A stretch of DNA of 64,000 nt from Azospirillum oryzae (GTDB lineage: Bacteria > Pseudomonadota > Alphaproteobacteria > Azospirillales > Azospirillaceae). Positions 17,114 through 25,444 of the stretch are shown in pieces (the stretch's first letter is position 1; the number at the start of each line of letters is the position of its first letter). The position numbers and the translations under genes are program-made. Location: positions 118,770-182,769 of the forward strand of contig NZ_VTTM01000013.1 in the NCBI RefSeq assembly GCF_008364795.1, written 5' to 3'. A model generated the notes under the pieces. It saw nothing but the letters and a program-made list of their open reading frames with translations. It was not told the DNA's origin and did no database searches.

Positions 17114-18615
17114 CCGGCATGCGGCTGTTCGCGTCCATCCCAGATTTGCCCGTCGTTCCACCGCCGGCTCCAGGCGAGGCGCTGGGCGGTTGGGTGGAGG
17201 CGATCGCCGACCTCTACGGCCTGAGCCGGGCCGATTATCTGAAGCGGCTCGGTGTACCACGCCGCTGGGTGACCGAAGCGATAAACCGGGACCTCGTGTT
17301 TCGGCCGCTGCCCAGCGTGATGGCGCGGCTGCAGGTCGACACGGGGATTGCCGAGGAGGTGCTGCGGGGAATGACTTTCACGGGGCTCGACCGCCCGCTG
17401 GAGGAGGTCTGCCGAAACCACTACGTTCCCTGTCCGGAGTGTGCCTATGAGGCGGAGCGTCAGGCGGATCGGCCTGTCGAGCTGTTGTTCGCGCGAGCTG
17501 CTTGGCGCGTGGTGTGTCCCCTTCATCCCCCGGACTTGGACCCAGGGGATGTGGTGGCCGGGGTCCCGCTGCCGGCCTTCTATGACCAAGTTCGGCACGT
17601 CATCGGATTCCTCGATCGGGCGGCCTTCGACCGAACCCTGTTCCAGGAAGTGGTTGGGACCCGCCTGGCGCCTGCCTACTCCGTCGACGTCTTCCTGTGG
17701 TTCGTCTACCTGCTCAACAGCTTCCTCAGGGTCGAGGTCTCCGATATCGACACGATGCGTGAGTGCTGCGAGTTCCGCATCCTGGACGCCTACGACACGA
17801 ACGCTGACCTCCAGCCGGTGCCGCTGCCCGCGGAGGAGCGCAATGGGTTGGCCGTATCGCTGGTCCTGGCTTGGCAGCTTCTCGCAGCACCCTTCACCAC
17901 CCTGTTTGCCGGCCTGCGCACGACCAACCAGGCCGGCCGCAAGACCAGGCGCGATGAGGGGCAGTTCATGGCCGTGATCCGGATGCTCCTGGAGTTCTGG
18001 CCGGGCGAGATTCTGGCGATACCGATGACGGGCGGTGCTCTGTCCGTTAGGTGGCCGCCGAAGGAAACGGTCGCCACGCGCACCGCCCAGGCCCTCGCCA
18101 AGCCGTGGAGCAACCATGCCAGTTACGCGGAGCGCTTGGCCGAAGCCCATTGGAATCACACAGCCTGGGTCAGGGCGCTGCTGGCTGACCGATCCCTGGT
18201 CACGGGGCCCCATCATGTTTCGCACTTCCCATGGGTTGGCCCTTTCCATTACCGGCCGGTGGCGTCAAACACCCGGTCTGCGTCGCGGATCGACGCCGCG
18301 CGCCAAGCGGCTCGGAACAAGCGCAACCTCGGTCTTAGTAAGCGGCCGGGTTTGCCGCGGTTTTCTGAGACGGTGATCCGGCGCGCCCGACGCCCCTCCA
18401 CGGCGCCCCCGCACCAGCCGGCCCCTTGCCTGACGATCAGCCCACACATCGTGGATGCAGTCCGGCAAGTTCTGGAGGCTCATGGACCGTTACCGAAGAA
18501 ACTCCGCGCCCGTGAGCGCCGTGCGCTCATGCGGAAGCTTTCAGCCGCCGCCACAAAACTTCTGGCCTCCCAGGCAGAGGGCGGCTTGACCATGAGGCAA
18601 GCAACCACGGAATAG
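17110..18615 (+). CDS. tniQ: TniQ family protein
   Basis: 501 residues. The N-terminus (PPAPGEALGGWVEAIADLYGLSRADYLKRLG) and the zinc-binding CPECAYEA with a later CPLHPPDL are TniQ hallmarks. TniQ/TnsD proteins choose or bind the target site. GTG 17110 overlaps the tniB stop; ATG 17119 three codons later is equally possible. No Cas genes or CRISPR array occur near it, so this is the conventional, not the CRISPR-associated, arrangement. Confidence 0.88.
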   Translation: MTGMRLFASIPDLPVVPPPAPGEALGGWVEAIADLYGLSRADYLKRLGVPRRWVTEAINRDLVFRPLPSVMARLQVDTGIAEEVLRGMTFTGLDRPLEEVCRNHYVPCPECAYEAERQADRPVELLFARAAWRVVCPLHPPDLDPGDVVAGVPLPAFYDQVRHVIGFLDRAAFDRTLFQEVVGTRLAPAYSVDVFLWFVYLLNSFLRVEVSDIDTMRECCEFRILDAYDTNADLQPVPLPAEERNGLAVSLVLAWQLLAAPFTTLFAGLRTTNQAGRKTRRDEGQFMAVIRMLLEFWPGEILAIPMTGGALSVRWPPKETVATRTAQALAKPWSNHASYAERLAEAHWNHTAWVRALLADRSLVTGPHHVSHFPWVGPFHYRPVASNTRSASRIDAARQAARNKRNLGLSKRPGLPRFSETVIRRARRPSTAPPHQPAPCLTISPHIVDAVRQVLEAHGPLPKKLRARERRALMRKLSAAATKLLASQAEGGLTMRQATTE

Positions 18616-18935
18616 TTATTCCAGCACGGAGGCGCGACCAGAGCTTCCCCCAAGCTCGGCACTCAGAGCAAATTTTACCATCAAGACAGCCTGCAACGGT
18701 ATGGACGGTGTGTGCCAGACCACGCGCTGGAGATAGGCCGCTACATGTAGCATCGGCCGCAGCAGGGGCATTGCCACCCCTGCTGGACCGCCGGCCGGGC
18801 GAGAAGGTCGTGGATCGTCGGCCTCCGCTTTCTGCAATCAACGGGGCGTAGGATTTATACGGATTTCTGATTGACTTCGGCATTGCAGTTGAACACTCAT
18901 TCTAGGCGCATGGCAATTGAAAGACGGAGCGCAAG
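18616..18935. other. Spacer inside the transposon, no gene supported
   Basis: 320 bp between tniQ and the cargo gene. No frame has a recognisable product. The base composition drops sharply toward AT at its right end, marking the edge of the cargo segment. Confidence 0.4.
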
Positions 18936-19811
18936 ATGAGACATAAGTCATTTCTGTTAATCGGTGTTTTTATAGCTGCATTCACATTTGATCATGATGC
19001 CAATGCAGAGCCGATCAAGAGTCCCAATGAATGCGCTTTTGGTTCCCTGATAGATGATAAGCTTACTATTGGAAATATGTGTAATAGGCCTATTTATATT
19101 GAGACTTATAGGAACGATGAAACTTTATTGGTTTCTCGAAATCTACCACCCATGAGCGCATTAGTCTTTACTTGGAATTTCGGTAATACGCTTTATTGGA
19201 TTAATTGTGAGGTCGGTACGCGGCCCGTAAGCATAAAGAGAGGCGGCGCCGAAGGTTGCGAAAAATCAAAGAAGAAGGATAGCAGACCGTTTACTTCAAC
19301 TCTTGTTGTCAATCCTCGCATTGACTACGAGGCAGCTAAGCTCGTTGACAGGAGCAATCCATTTCCTAACAAGTCCCGATACACATCAACGGCTAATTCG
19401 TCAAAGGTCGCCTCCAACGACCTATCTCTAAATCCTGCTGGGAGAGGAAGTAGAGATGCAACTGCATGCCTTAGCTTGAGACCTTATGCAGGATCAGACT
19501 CATGGAGTACAATCACCAACATCTGCAATTTTAACGTTTATGCTGAGATGCTGCCGTACAGTGGGTCGTCGATGCTTACTAATGGGAGCAGGCCCCAAGT
19601 TACAGAGGGTCACCTATACCTTGCGGGAAGCGAAAGAAATCTACCAACTGGCGGAAGTTTTGGGGGTGGGTTTACAGTAACGCACAATAAGATCTATGCG
19701 TGCGAATATGGTTGGTATCCGGATGAGAAAGATTATGGGAAAGATAAGTATCACTGTCTATTTGACAAAATAGGCAAAACCCGGATTGGCGGCCATGATT
19801 TCCCAAAGTAA
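18936..19811 (+). CDS. Secreted Cys-rich protein with duplicated domain, transposon cargo
   Basis: 291 residues with a signal peptide (cut after ANA, near residue 24). The mature part contains two similar halves. Each has C..(about 17)..CN with an aromatic-rich tail (TIGNMCNRPIYIETY and TITNICNFNVYAEMLPY) and then a second cysteine pair (YWINCEVG..GC and IYACEYGW..HC). Eight cysteines in two sets of four suggest disulfide-bonded periplasmic or extracellular domains. The gene is far more AT-rich than all neighbours, so it is recently acquired. I do not recognise a family or function. Confidence 0.8.
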   Translation: MRHKSFLLIGVFIAAFTFDHDANAEPIKSPNECAFGSLIDDKLTIGNMCNRPIYIETYRNDETLLVSRNLPPMSALVFTWNFGNTLYWINCEVGTRPVSIKRGGAEGCEKSKKKDSRPFTSTLVVNPRIDYEAAKLVDRSNPFPNKSRYTSTANSSKVASNDLSLNPAGRGSRDATACLSLRPYAGSDSWSTITNICNFNVYAEMLPYSGSSMLTNGSRPQVTEGHLYLAGSERNLPTGGSFGGGFTVTHNKIYACEYGWYPDEKDYGKDKYHCLFDKIGKTRIGGHDFPK

Positions 19812-20323
19812 ATGCAAACTGGGTGACGAGTTTAAGAGAGTACCGCCGGAAAGAACAGGCTCGGCCTAGGGAGTACTCCCTGAAAGGTTATTAGATGGCG
19901 CTGCGATGGGTGCTCGACATTTAGCATGGCGCCACCCATCGACGTGCCTTCGAAAAGCCGTTCTAAAACGCTTATGGAGCCGGGACCAGCAATACTCACT
20001 CAGACTGCTTTCGGCTTGGATGCTGGGCGCTGCGGTTGGGGCGAGGTATCCTCGGCCTGGGAACCCTGCAACCCGTGGTCGGTCTGCAACGCCAAACCGG
20101 CGGCTTTTGGCGCCTTTGCGGTTAGGTTCGTCAAGTGTGGTTTCCGAACCTAACGTTATCGAGCGTTAGTCTATGCAGGGTCATGCGGCAAAGAACCAGC
20201 GAGCAGGCGGAACCAAACAGATCATGTCGTATGTAACTCGGTAAAGACAAGATCGTCTAACCCAACTGCGATTTAGATATGTTACTATCGCTCTGTTACA
20301 TGAGACTATAAGGCAGACTGGTT
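19812..20323. other. Non-coding segment of the transposon with a hairpin
   Basis: About 510 bp between cargo and resolvase genes. It includes a perfect 10-bp stem, GTTAGGTTCG / CGAACCTAAC, with a 14-nt loop (20121-20154). No T-run follows it directly. It could be a terminator or folded recombination site; neither can be shown. Short frames here lack support. Confidence 0.35.
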
Positions 20324-21262
20324 TCAGGTCTTGTCCTCGGTAGGGTGAAGCAAACCCTGCTCTCGGGCTCGGTCGAGGAGGGCTTTGACGCTCGATGGCG
20401 CCCACGTCCGGGCGCCGGTTTTGGTCGGGATGCCCTGACGCTCCAGCTGGCGGCCGATGCGGGCGAGCGTCGGCTTCTCACCATCGGCGGCGTTGTGGAT
20501 GGTCGCAACCAGTTCCACGAGCCGCCTGTCCTGCGCCACCGCCTTCTTGGAGCGCCGTGGTGCGGGCTTCAACAGGCCGGGATCGGCCAAGCCGTCGCCG
20601 ACCAGGCGACGGACGGCCCGGATCAGCGCGTCGCGCGTCCAGGGTGACGGGTTGTCGCCTGGGCGCTTCTTCACCGCTGTGTTCAACACGTCGACAACGC
20701 GATCCCACGGGTGTGCCGGCCGCAGCCGCTGGACGACGGGGAGAAATTCCCCGGCACCCTCGGCGACCCGCTCGCTGAGCCGGTCGTTCCGGGCACGGGC
20801 CACACGGCGCCGAACGAGCGGGTCCTTGGCAATCAGTCCCGGATTGCCTGGCTGCTTGCCGATCGCCTTGGCGGCCCGCACACCGGCTTTCGTCCGCTCG
20901 CGGATCAAGGAGCGTTCGAACTCGGCCACAGCTCCCAGGATCTGTAGGGTGAACTTGCCCTGCGGGCTGCCGGTGTCGATCGGGTCACCAAGCGACTTGA
21001 AAGCCGCTCCCTTACGTTCCAGACCGTCGATCACATCGAGCAGATGAGCGAGCGACCGTGCCAAGCGGTCAATGCGCACCACCACCAGCGTGTCGCCCCT
21101 CCGCACCCGGCTCAACACCGCCTTGAGCTGCGGCCGCTCGCGGTCAGCGCCTGAGGCGTTCTCCCGAAAGATCTCGGTGCAGCCGAATGCCTTCAGGTCG
21201 AGGAACTGCGCTTGGGTCGACTGATCCTCGGTGGAGACTCGTGCGTAGCCGATGAGGGCCAT
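20324..21262 (-). CDS. tniR: Serine recombinase (TniR-like resolvase)
   Basis: 312 residues. The resolvase domain begins IGYARVSTEDQSTQAQ with the catalytic serine, followed by GADRERPQL, VVRIDRLARS and the E-helix AEFERSLIRERTKAG. The C-terminal part is longer than in gamma-delta resolvases and includes extra helix-turn-helix-like segments. In Tn5053/Tn402 elements this enzyme resolves cointegrates at a res site, expected in the 21263-21560 interval upstream, where I could not define subsites. Confidence 0.9.
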   Translation of the reverse strand: MALIGYARVSTEDQSTQAQFLDLKAFGCTEIFRENASGADRERPQLKAVLSRVRRGDTLVVVRIDRLARSLAHLLDVIDGLERKGAAFKSLGDPIDTGSPQGKFTLQILGAVAEFERSLIRERTKAGVRAAKAIGKQPGNPGLIAKDPLVRRRVARARNDRLSERVAEGAGEFLPVVQRLRPAHPWDRVVDVLNTAVKKRPGDNPSPWTRDALIRAVRRLVGDGLADPGLLKPAPRRSKKAVAQDRRLVELVATIHNAADGEKPTLARIGRQLERQGIPTKTGARTWAPSSVKALLDRAREQGLLHPTEDKT

Positions 21263-21587
21263 GGGCGACTGTTTCCTGTGAACGATGGCTTTCCGATTGG
21301 CAGGGCAAGGTACCCCGGCAGGCGAACTGCCCCAGCATACCCAATTTTCAGGACAATCACTTGCCCATAACCGGCCGGTTGGAAATTAGCGGAAAAGATT
21401 TTGACCGCCACGCCTGCCCTACTCCTCTCCGCAGGCAGCGAGACAAGATGCCAAACCAGACGGTCGCCCGGTAAGCGCCGGCCGAGATGGTCGTACGCGC
21501 ACCACCTTGCTGGGCACGTCTCGAACGTTTAGGCGAAGCTATTGCTTTTCAATGAGTTGAGCCGAATGCGGAGGGGCTTCGCTCAGC

Positions 21588-21683
21588 TTTTTGCATGAAC
21601 CGCTTACATTTTGCATGAACCAGTTTGCAAAACGGAGGCACCGGAAGCCCCCACCCCCTCAGGATCCGGCTTTTTGCATCAAC
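21588..21683. repeat. Right-end transposase-binding repeats
   Basis: TTTTTGCATGAAC (21588), ATTTTGCATGAAC (21608) and TTTTTGCATCAAC (21671) lie just inside the right tip and are the reverse complements of the left-end sites. Confidence 0.6.
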
Positions 21684-21836
21684 TGCCTGACAACGACACC
21701 AGCGACCATAGCCGCCCTCCCCTGCTGGCGATAGCGGAAATTATCACCAACATGTGATCTCAGCCATCCGCAGTAGTGGACTGGTCAGCGTTTTTTCGAT
21801 ATCAAAATCCTATAACCATCTGATATAGAACAATAC

Positions 21837-22907
21837 ATGCGTCTTCGTTCTTTGGACCCGTTCCCCCTTCTCGCCCCCCTGGAGCGCGCCGCCGCGGCCG
21901 TCGGCCGGCTGGCCCAGGCAGCCGCCGGCACCCCGGTGTTGGCCGCGTGGATGCACCGGTCGCGGGTCGAGGCCGTGGCCGAGATTTCAGAGACCCAGGG
22001 TCGCCGGGTCGATCCCAACCGTCTGCGCACCTTGCTGGCGCAGGTGCCGACCCGGGCTCAGCGCGATTGGGGCGCCACCATGCTTGCCCTCGATATGATG
22101 CGGCAGATGCTCACCGAACCTGGCACGACTGCTCTCGCCCCGACCGGCACGGATGACGCGCTTGCCCAGATGGACGAGGCCCATGCCGCAGTCGGGTCGG
22201 CGGCGCTGATCGCTTGCGGCATTGGCTTCCTTGCCCACCTAGAAGCTGGCGGCGACCGCAGCGGCGCCTGCCTTGCAGTTTCCCGCTTCCTCGCTGCTCA
22301 GGGACTGACGCCGCTGCCGCTTCCCTGCTTGAACGGGGTGGAAGCAATACGCCGCGCCGAGCCCCGCGGGGTCTGGCTAGTTGCCTTCCTAGACGGCATG
22401 GCTCGGCAGGCGGAGGAGGGAGAGGATCGTCTCGGCGCCTTGCACCACCGCTGGCGCAGCTGGCGCCGGCGTGTCGGCGACCGGCGCAGCGACGCCCGCA
22501 TCCGCCGCGCCGTCGACGCCATGGCGGCGGAAGGAGTGATGAGCCCGGCCCGGCTGGCAGCGCGGCTGCGCTGCGCTACCAGCGCGGCGACCGACCTACT
22601 GGAGGACCTGCAGCGGCTGGAGATCGCCGTGGAGATCACCCGCCGGCGCAGCCATCGGGTGTTCGTGTCCGAGGATCTGGCACCGATGCTGGGCGAGGTG
22701 GCGCCGCGTTCAGAAGCGGCGGTCAGAGATGTTGCTGCGTCCCCGCTCCTTCCCCCGCCCGCGGTGGCTACCGAACCCGATCGCTGGGTGGAGCCGGCCG
22801 AAGGAGTGGACGACGCACTCGCTCACTTAGAGCGGATCCTCAAAAGACAGGACCCACTGCTGGCTCGTTATGGTAGCGCCAACGGCAGACTTCTATCGTG
22901 TGGCTAG
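21837..22907 (+). CDS. DUF1612/RHE_PE00001-like protein with C-terminal HTH
   Basis: 356 residues. The layout resembles plasmid proteins of the RHE_PE00001 type: an N-terminal alpha-helical part starting DPFPLLAPLERAAAAVGRLA, a central segment (LEAGGDRSGACLAVSRFLAAQGL, then WLVAFLDGMARQAEEG) and a C-terminal helix-turn-helix region (VMSPARLAARLRCATSAATDLLEDLQRLEI). Such genes are common on rhizobial plasmids but their role is not known. It lies 139 bp outside the transposon right end. The family assignment is from memory of sequence character, so moderate. Confidence 0.5.
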   Translation: MRLRSLDPFPLLAPLERAAAAVGRLAQAAAGTPVLAAWMHRSRVEAVAEISETQGRRVDPNRLRTLLAQVPTRAQRDWGATMLALDMMRQMLTEPGTTALAPTGTDDALAQMDEAHAAVGSAALIACGIGFLAHLEAGGDRSGACLAVSRFLAAQGLTPLPLPCLNGVEAIRRAEPRGVWLVAFLDGMARQAEEGEDRLGALHHRWRSWRRRVGDRRSDARIRRAVDAMAAEGVMSPARLAARLRCATSAATDLLEDLQRLEIAVEITRRRSHRVFVSEDLAPMLGEVAPRSEAAVRDVAASPLLPPPAVATEPDRWVEPAEGVDDALAHLERILKRQDPLLARYGSANGRLLSCG

Positions 22908-23179
22908 ATCCCATCTGATCCCGGCTCACATCAGAGGAGTCAGTTAACCACGGCCTTCAAATCCGACTACATGTACAGATGAAGTCGAAATAGACAACGC
23001 ACCTCGGCAAACCACAACCCACGCTTGTCAGCACAACTCCATGATCGCTCAACATGCCGATGCCACCTAGAAGTCACATCGCAGATTGGCTCCAACTGAT
23101 TGACGCTTTTTATTAAAATATCGTCTAAACTATCAGTAAACTACTTGTTAAGTTCTCAGATATTATATCAGCAGGAACA

Positions 23180-24304
23180 TTGTGGTTGTCGCTACTCGCT
23201 TCAAGCCGCCCAACAACCGGCTTTTTAAAGGGTTACGATCACCTTGGGAATGAGCAGAGCCGTTGGATTAACTCAACCCTATCAGTTGATGAATTTTCGA
23301 GCTGTACGACCGAGATGAAAACCGAAGCTGACATTGAGTTTATTGCCAGAGCGATCGACCCTGACGCTTGGCAGAACTATGACGAGAGCAACGGCAACAC
23401 AGCCAGTGTAAATCGCCCACTCTCATCTTTGGCCGCAGCCCAGCGCGTTCTGAATGCTGTGCACGAAGCAGGTGGACGGATTGCCGGAGCGTCGCGGCTC
23501 TCTTCTGATAATGCTCCCTGTTCAGTGTCCACACCCGACGAGAGAGAGAGCGGTACCGTGCGGGAGATCGTCCGCCACCATCACCCCGAGCGCAGAGTGC
23601 TCCTAGTCGAAGATCGCCCGGCCGTATCCGATCTGATCAAAGCTCTTCTCCAGTCCCTGCCCAATATTGCGCTCGAGGTGGAGACCAACGGCAGCGATGC
23701 CATCGATGCCGCTGGTCGGAACTGCTACGATGCTATGCTGATAAGCACCGAGCTTCAGGATATGGAGGGCCTCGATGTAATTGCGTCACTGCGGCGCCTC
23801 CCCCTTCCGTTCTGCAGCACACCGATAGTGGCGCTGATCGGGGACGCGAACCCTGCCTACCGGCTCGCAATTCTGGCTCATGGGGCGCAAGAGGTTCTTG
23901 ACGGTCCCGTGCGCCTGGATGATCTCGTTAGGGTCCTGAACCGGTCCTTTCCGTCGCTCCCGGTCAACGACGAGAGGATCTGCGGGCATACGCTATCCGC
24001 AATGCTACGGGACCTAGGCCAGGAGCATGTGCCCTCGTTCGTCGCCAGGTTCGTTTCCGAGACACGAGGCAAGCTTGCCACGATGCGCTCGATCCGCGAC
24101 CACGACACGATGCAAGCTGAAGCGCACACGCTCAAAGGTACATCACGCTCCTTCGGAGCATTTCAGGTCTCGTTACAAGCCAGCCAGCTTGAACAAGCAA
24201 GCCGTACCGGAGCGCCGTGGACGACGATCAACGCTCTCCTCGATGCAGCTGAACAGTCGCTCACAGATGCTGAGGCGGCTTACGCTAACTACCAGCTTCT
24301 TTGA
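23180..24304 (+). CDS. Degenerate receiver domain plus Hpt phosphotransfer protein
   Basis: 374 residues from a TTG at 23180 (AGGA three bases before); ATG 23315 (MKTEADIEF) is an alternative start. After a linker a receiver-like domain runs from VLLVEDRPAV to DDLVRVLN. The usual phospho-Asp position reads AMLISTELQDMEG, that is Ser in place of Asp, and the conserved Lys is lost as well, so this domain should not be phosphorylated. The C-terminal Hpt domain keeps its histidine in AEAHTLKGTSRSFGA. A plausible partner is the nearby hybrid kinase, which has no Hpt domain of its own. Confidence 0.82.
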   Translation: MWLSLLASSRPTTGFLKGYDHLGNEQSRWINSTLSVDEFSSCTTEMKTEADIEFIARAIDPDAWQNYDESNGNTASVNRPLSSLAAAQRVLNAVHEAGGRIAGASRLSSDNAPCSVSTPDERESGTVREIVRHHHPERRVLLVEDRPAVSDLIKALLQSLPNIALEVETNGSDAIDAAGRNCYDAMLISTELQDMEGLDVIASLRRLPLPFCSTPIVALIGDANPAYRLAILAHGAQEVLDGPVRLDDLVRVLNRSFPSLPVNDERICGHTLSAMLRDLGQEHVPSFVARFVSETRGKLATMRSIRDHDTMQAEAHTLKGTSRSFGAFQVSLQASQLEQASRTGAPWTTINALLDAAEQSLTDAEAAYANYQLL

Positions 24305-24331
24305 ATGTAAGCGGGGCGTGATTGCACCCGA

Positions 24332-24440
24332 TCAGGCGTTGATGGCGGCCTTCCAATTCCAGGGGAGCTGATCGGCGGGGCGTGCGGCGGGGTAGCCGTT
24401 CACCATGCGCTCCAGGACGTTGCGCAGGTATACGAAATGC
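24332..24440 (-). pseudogene. IS66 TnpC C-terminal scrap
   Basis: On the minus strand the frame reads VLERMVNGYPAARPADQLPW, then NWKAAINA and a stop. The LPWNWK ending is the conserved C-terminus of IS66 TnpC (compare LLPWNWKAIREQ in the intact element at 30.4 kb). About 35 residues remain. Confidence 0.7.
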
Positions 24441-24442
24441 CC

Positions 24443-25393
24443 TTAGGAGAGCAAGCCTGCCCCCTGTGACTTTGCCTCTTCAACCATGGCCTGGGCTTCC
24501 TTCCAGCCTTGCCAGAGTGCCTCGTATTGGATTCCGGCGAGCTGGCGGTGCACAGGATCGTCTGTTTTCGCGATCACCGGCCAAGGCTCCATGTTCCGCT
24601 TCCACTTAGCGCCGAACTGGAAGAAGCCAAATCCGTAGCGCCTGAATCGCCGGCGGAAATCCTCCTCGTCTTCGCGAAACCGGTGCCGCACCAACAGATC
24701 AGCCGCGTATCCGATCAGGCCGTGAGGGCGGAGACGTAGGCCGAGATCGAGGTCCTCGCAAGCCGCCCTCCGGAAGCGCTCATCGAACCCACCAACGGCT
24801 TCAAATGCTGCGCGATTAATGACAACGGACGCGGTCACAAAGCCATCCAGTTGCCCGTCTGGCTGAGCGGGTGGGCTCAGAGTCGATTGGGCGGTGTAGT
24901 AGGAGGCGAACAGCCCAGTCGGATCCGAAGCGATCGGGCCGGTCCACGCCACCACCGGGCAGATATGGCCATGGTCCGTAAGGGCCTCCAGATAATCCGT
25001 ATCCGGCCGCACACCAGCATCGAGGAACCAGAGCCATTGCGTAGACGCCAATTGGGCTCCACGGTTACGTGCTGCGGCTGGTCCACGGTTTACAGCCTGA
25101 ACGCACGCTTCAACCACCAGACCGCCCTCGCACGCTTTGCGGACTTCAGCACTCGTGGCCGCCCCTGCGTCGCGCGACCCATCATCGACGACGATCACCC
25201 TGGCCGGACGCACACCAGCATGGAGTTCATTCAACGCATATAGCGTCTCGCTCAAACCGTCCGGATCGTCCTTCACGGGAATGATGACGGTGATCTCGAG
25301 GGCGGAGTACAGATGCTGCTCAATCGAATAGCTGGGAGGCAATGTCAGTGGAAGCTGCCAACGTGGGGCTTCCGCAGGCAATTTATAGTCCAT
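24443..25393 (-). CDS. Family 2 glycosyltransferase
   Basis: 316 residues. The GT-A fold is shown by TVIIPVKDDPDGLSETLYAL, VIVVDDGSRD (nucleotide-binding Asp), NRGPAAARNRGAQLA, LWFLDAGVRPD in the DXD position and CEDLDLGLRLRPHG as the catalytic ED motif. It probably transfers a sugar to a surface polysaccharide or protein. It stands between the receiver-Hpt gene and the hybrid kinase, with the IS66 scrap touching its 3' end. The last residues could have been altered by that insertion. Confidence 0.88.
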   Translation of the reverse strand: MDYKLPAEAPRWQLPLTLPPSYSIEQHLYSALEITVIIPVKDDPDGLSETLYALNELHAGVRPARVIVVDDGSRDAGAATSAEVRKACEGGLVVEACVQAVNRGPAAARNRGAQLASTQWLWFLDAGVRPDTDYLEALTDHGHICPVVAWTGPIASDPTGLFASYYTAQSTLSPPAQPDGQLDGFVTASVVINRAAFEAVGGFDERFRRAACEDLDLGLRLRPHGLIGYAADLLVRHRFREDEEDFRRRFRRYGFGFFQFGAKWKRNMEPWPVIAKTDDPVHRQLAGIQYEALWQGWKEAQAMVEEAKSQGAGLLS

Positions 25394-25444
25394 TTCCTGA
25401 ACGATCCGCCTATGGTTATATAGCGCCGGCTACCAGTCTTCGGT

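Larger units (their letters stand above)
14434..21698 (+). mobile_element. Tn5053/Tn402-like transposon (tniABQ, cargo, resolvase)
   Basis: Proposed ends are TGTCGCCGTAAAGTAGTTCA at 14434 and, read inward on the other strand, TGTCGTTGTCAGGCAGTTGA at 21698; both lead into ATGCAAA. Further copies of the TTSATGCAAAA repeat occur inside each end. The order tniA-tniB-tniQ, one secreted-protein gene and a divergent serine resolvase matches the Tn5053/Tn402 layout. The flanking 5-mers (CCTTT and CCAGC) do not match, so there is no target duplication at these positions; an end may be misplaced or rearranged. Confidence 0.75.

Noticed and set aside
17110..18615. CRISPR-associated (CAST) transposon
   Set aside because: TniQ, TniB and TniA are present, but no Cas genes or array lie inside the element; a resolvase indicates the Tn5053/Tn402 type.
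20121..20154. Integron attC site
   Set aside because: The stem is perfect and GTTAGGT/ACCTAAC resembles core sites, but the order of the core sites and spacing of inner sites do not fit attC, and no integrase is present.
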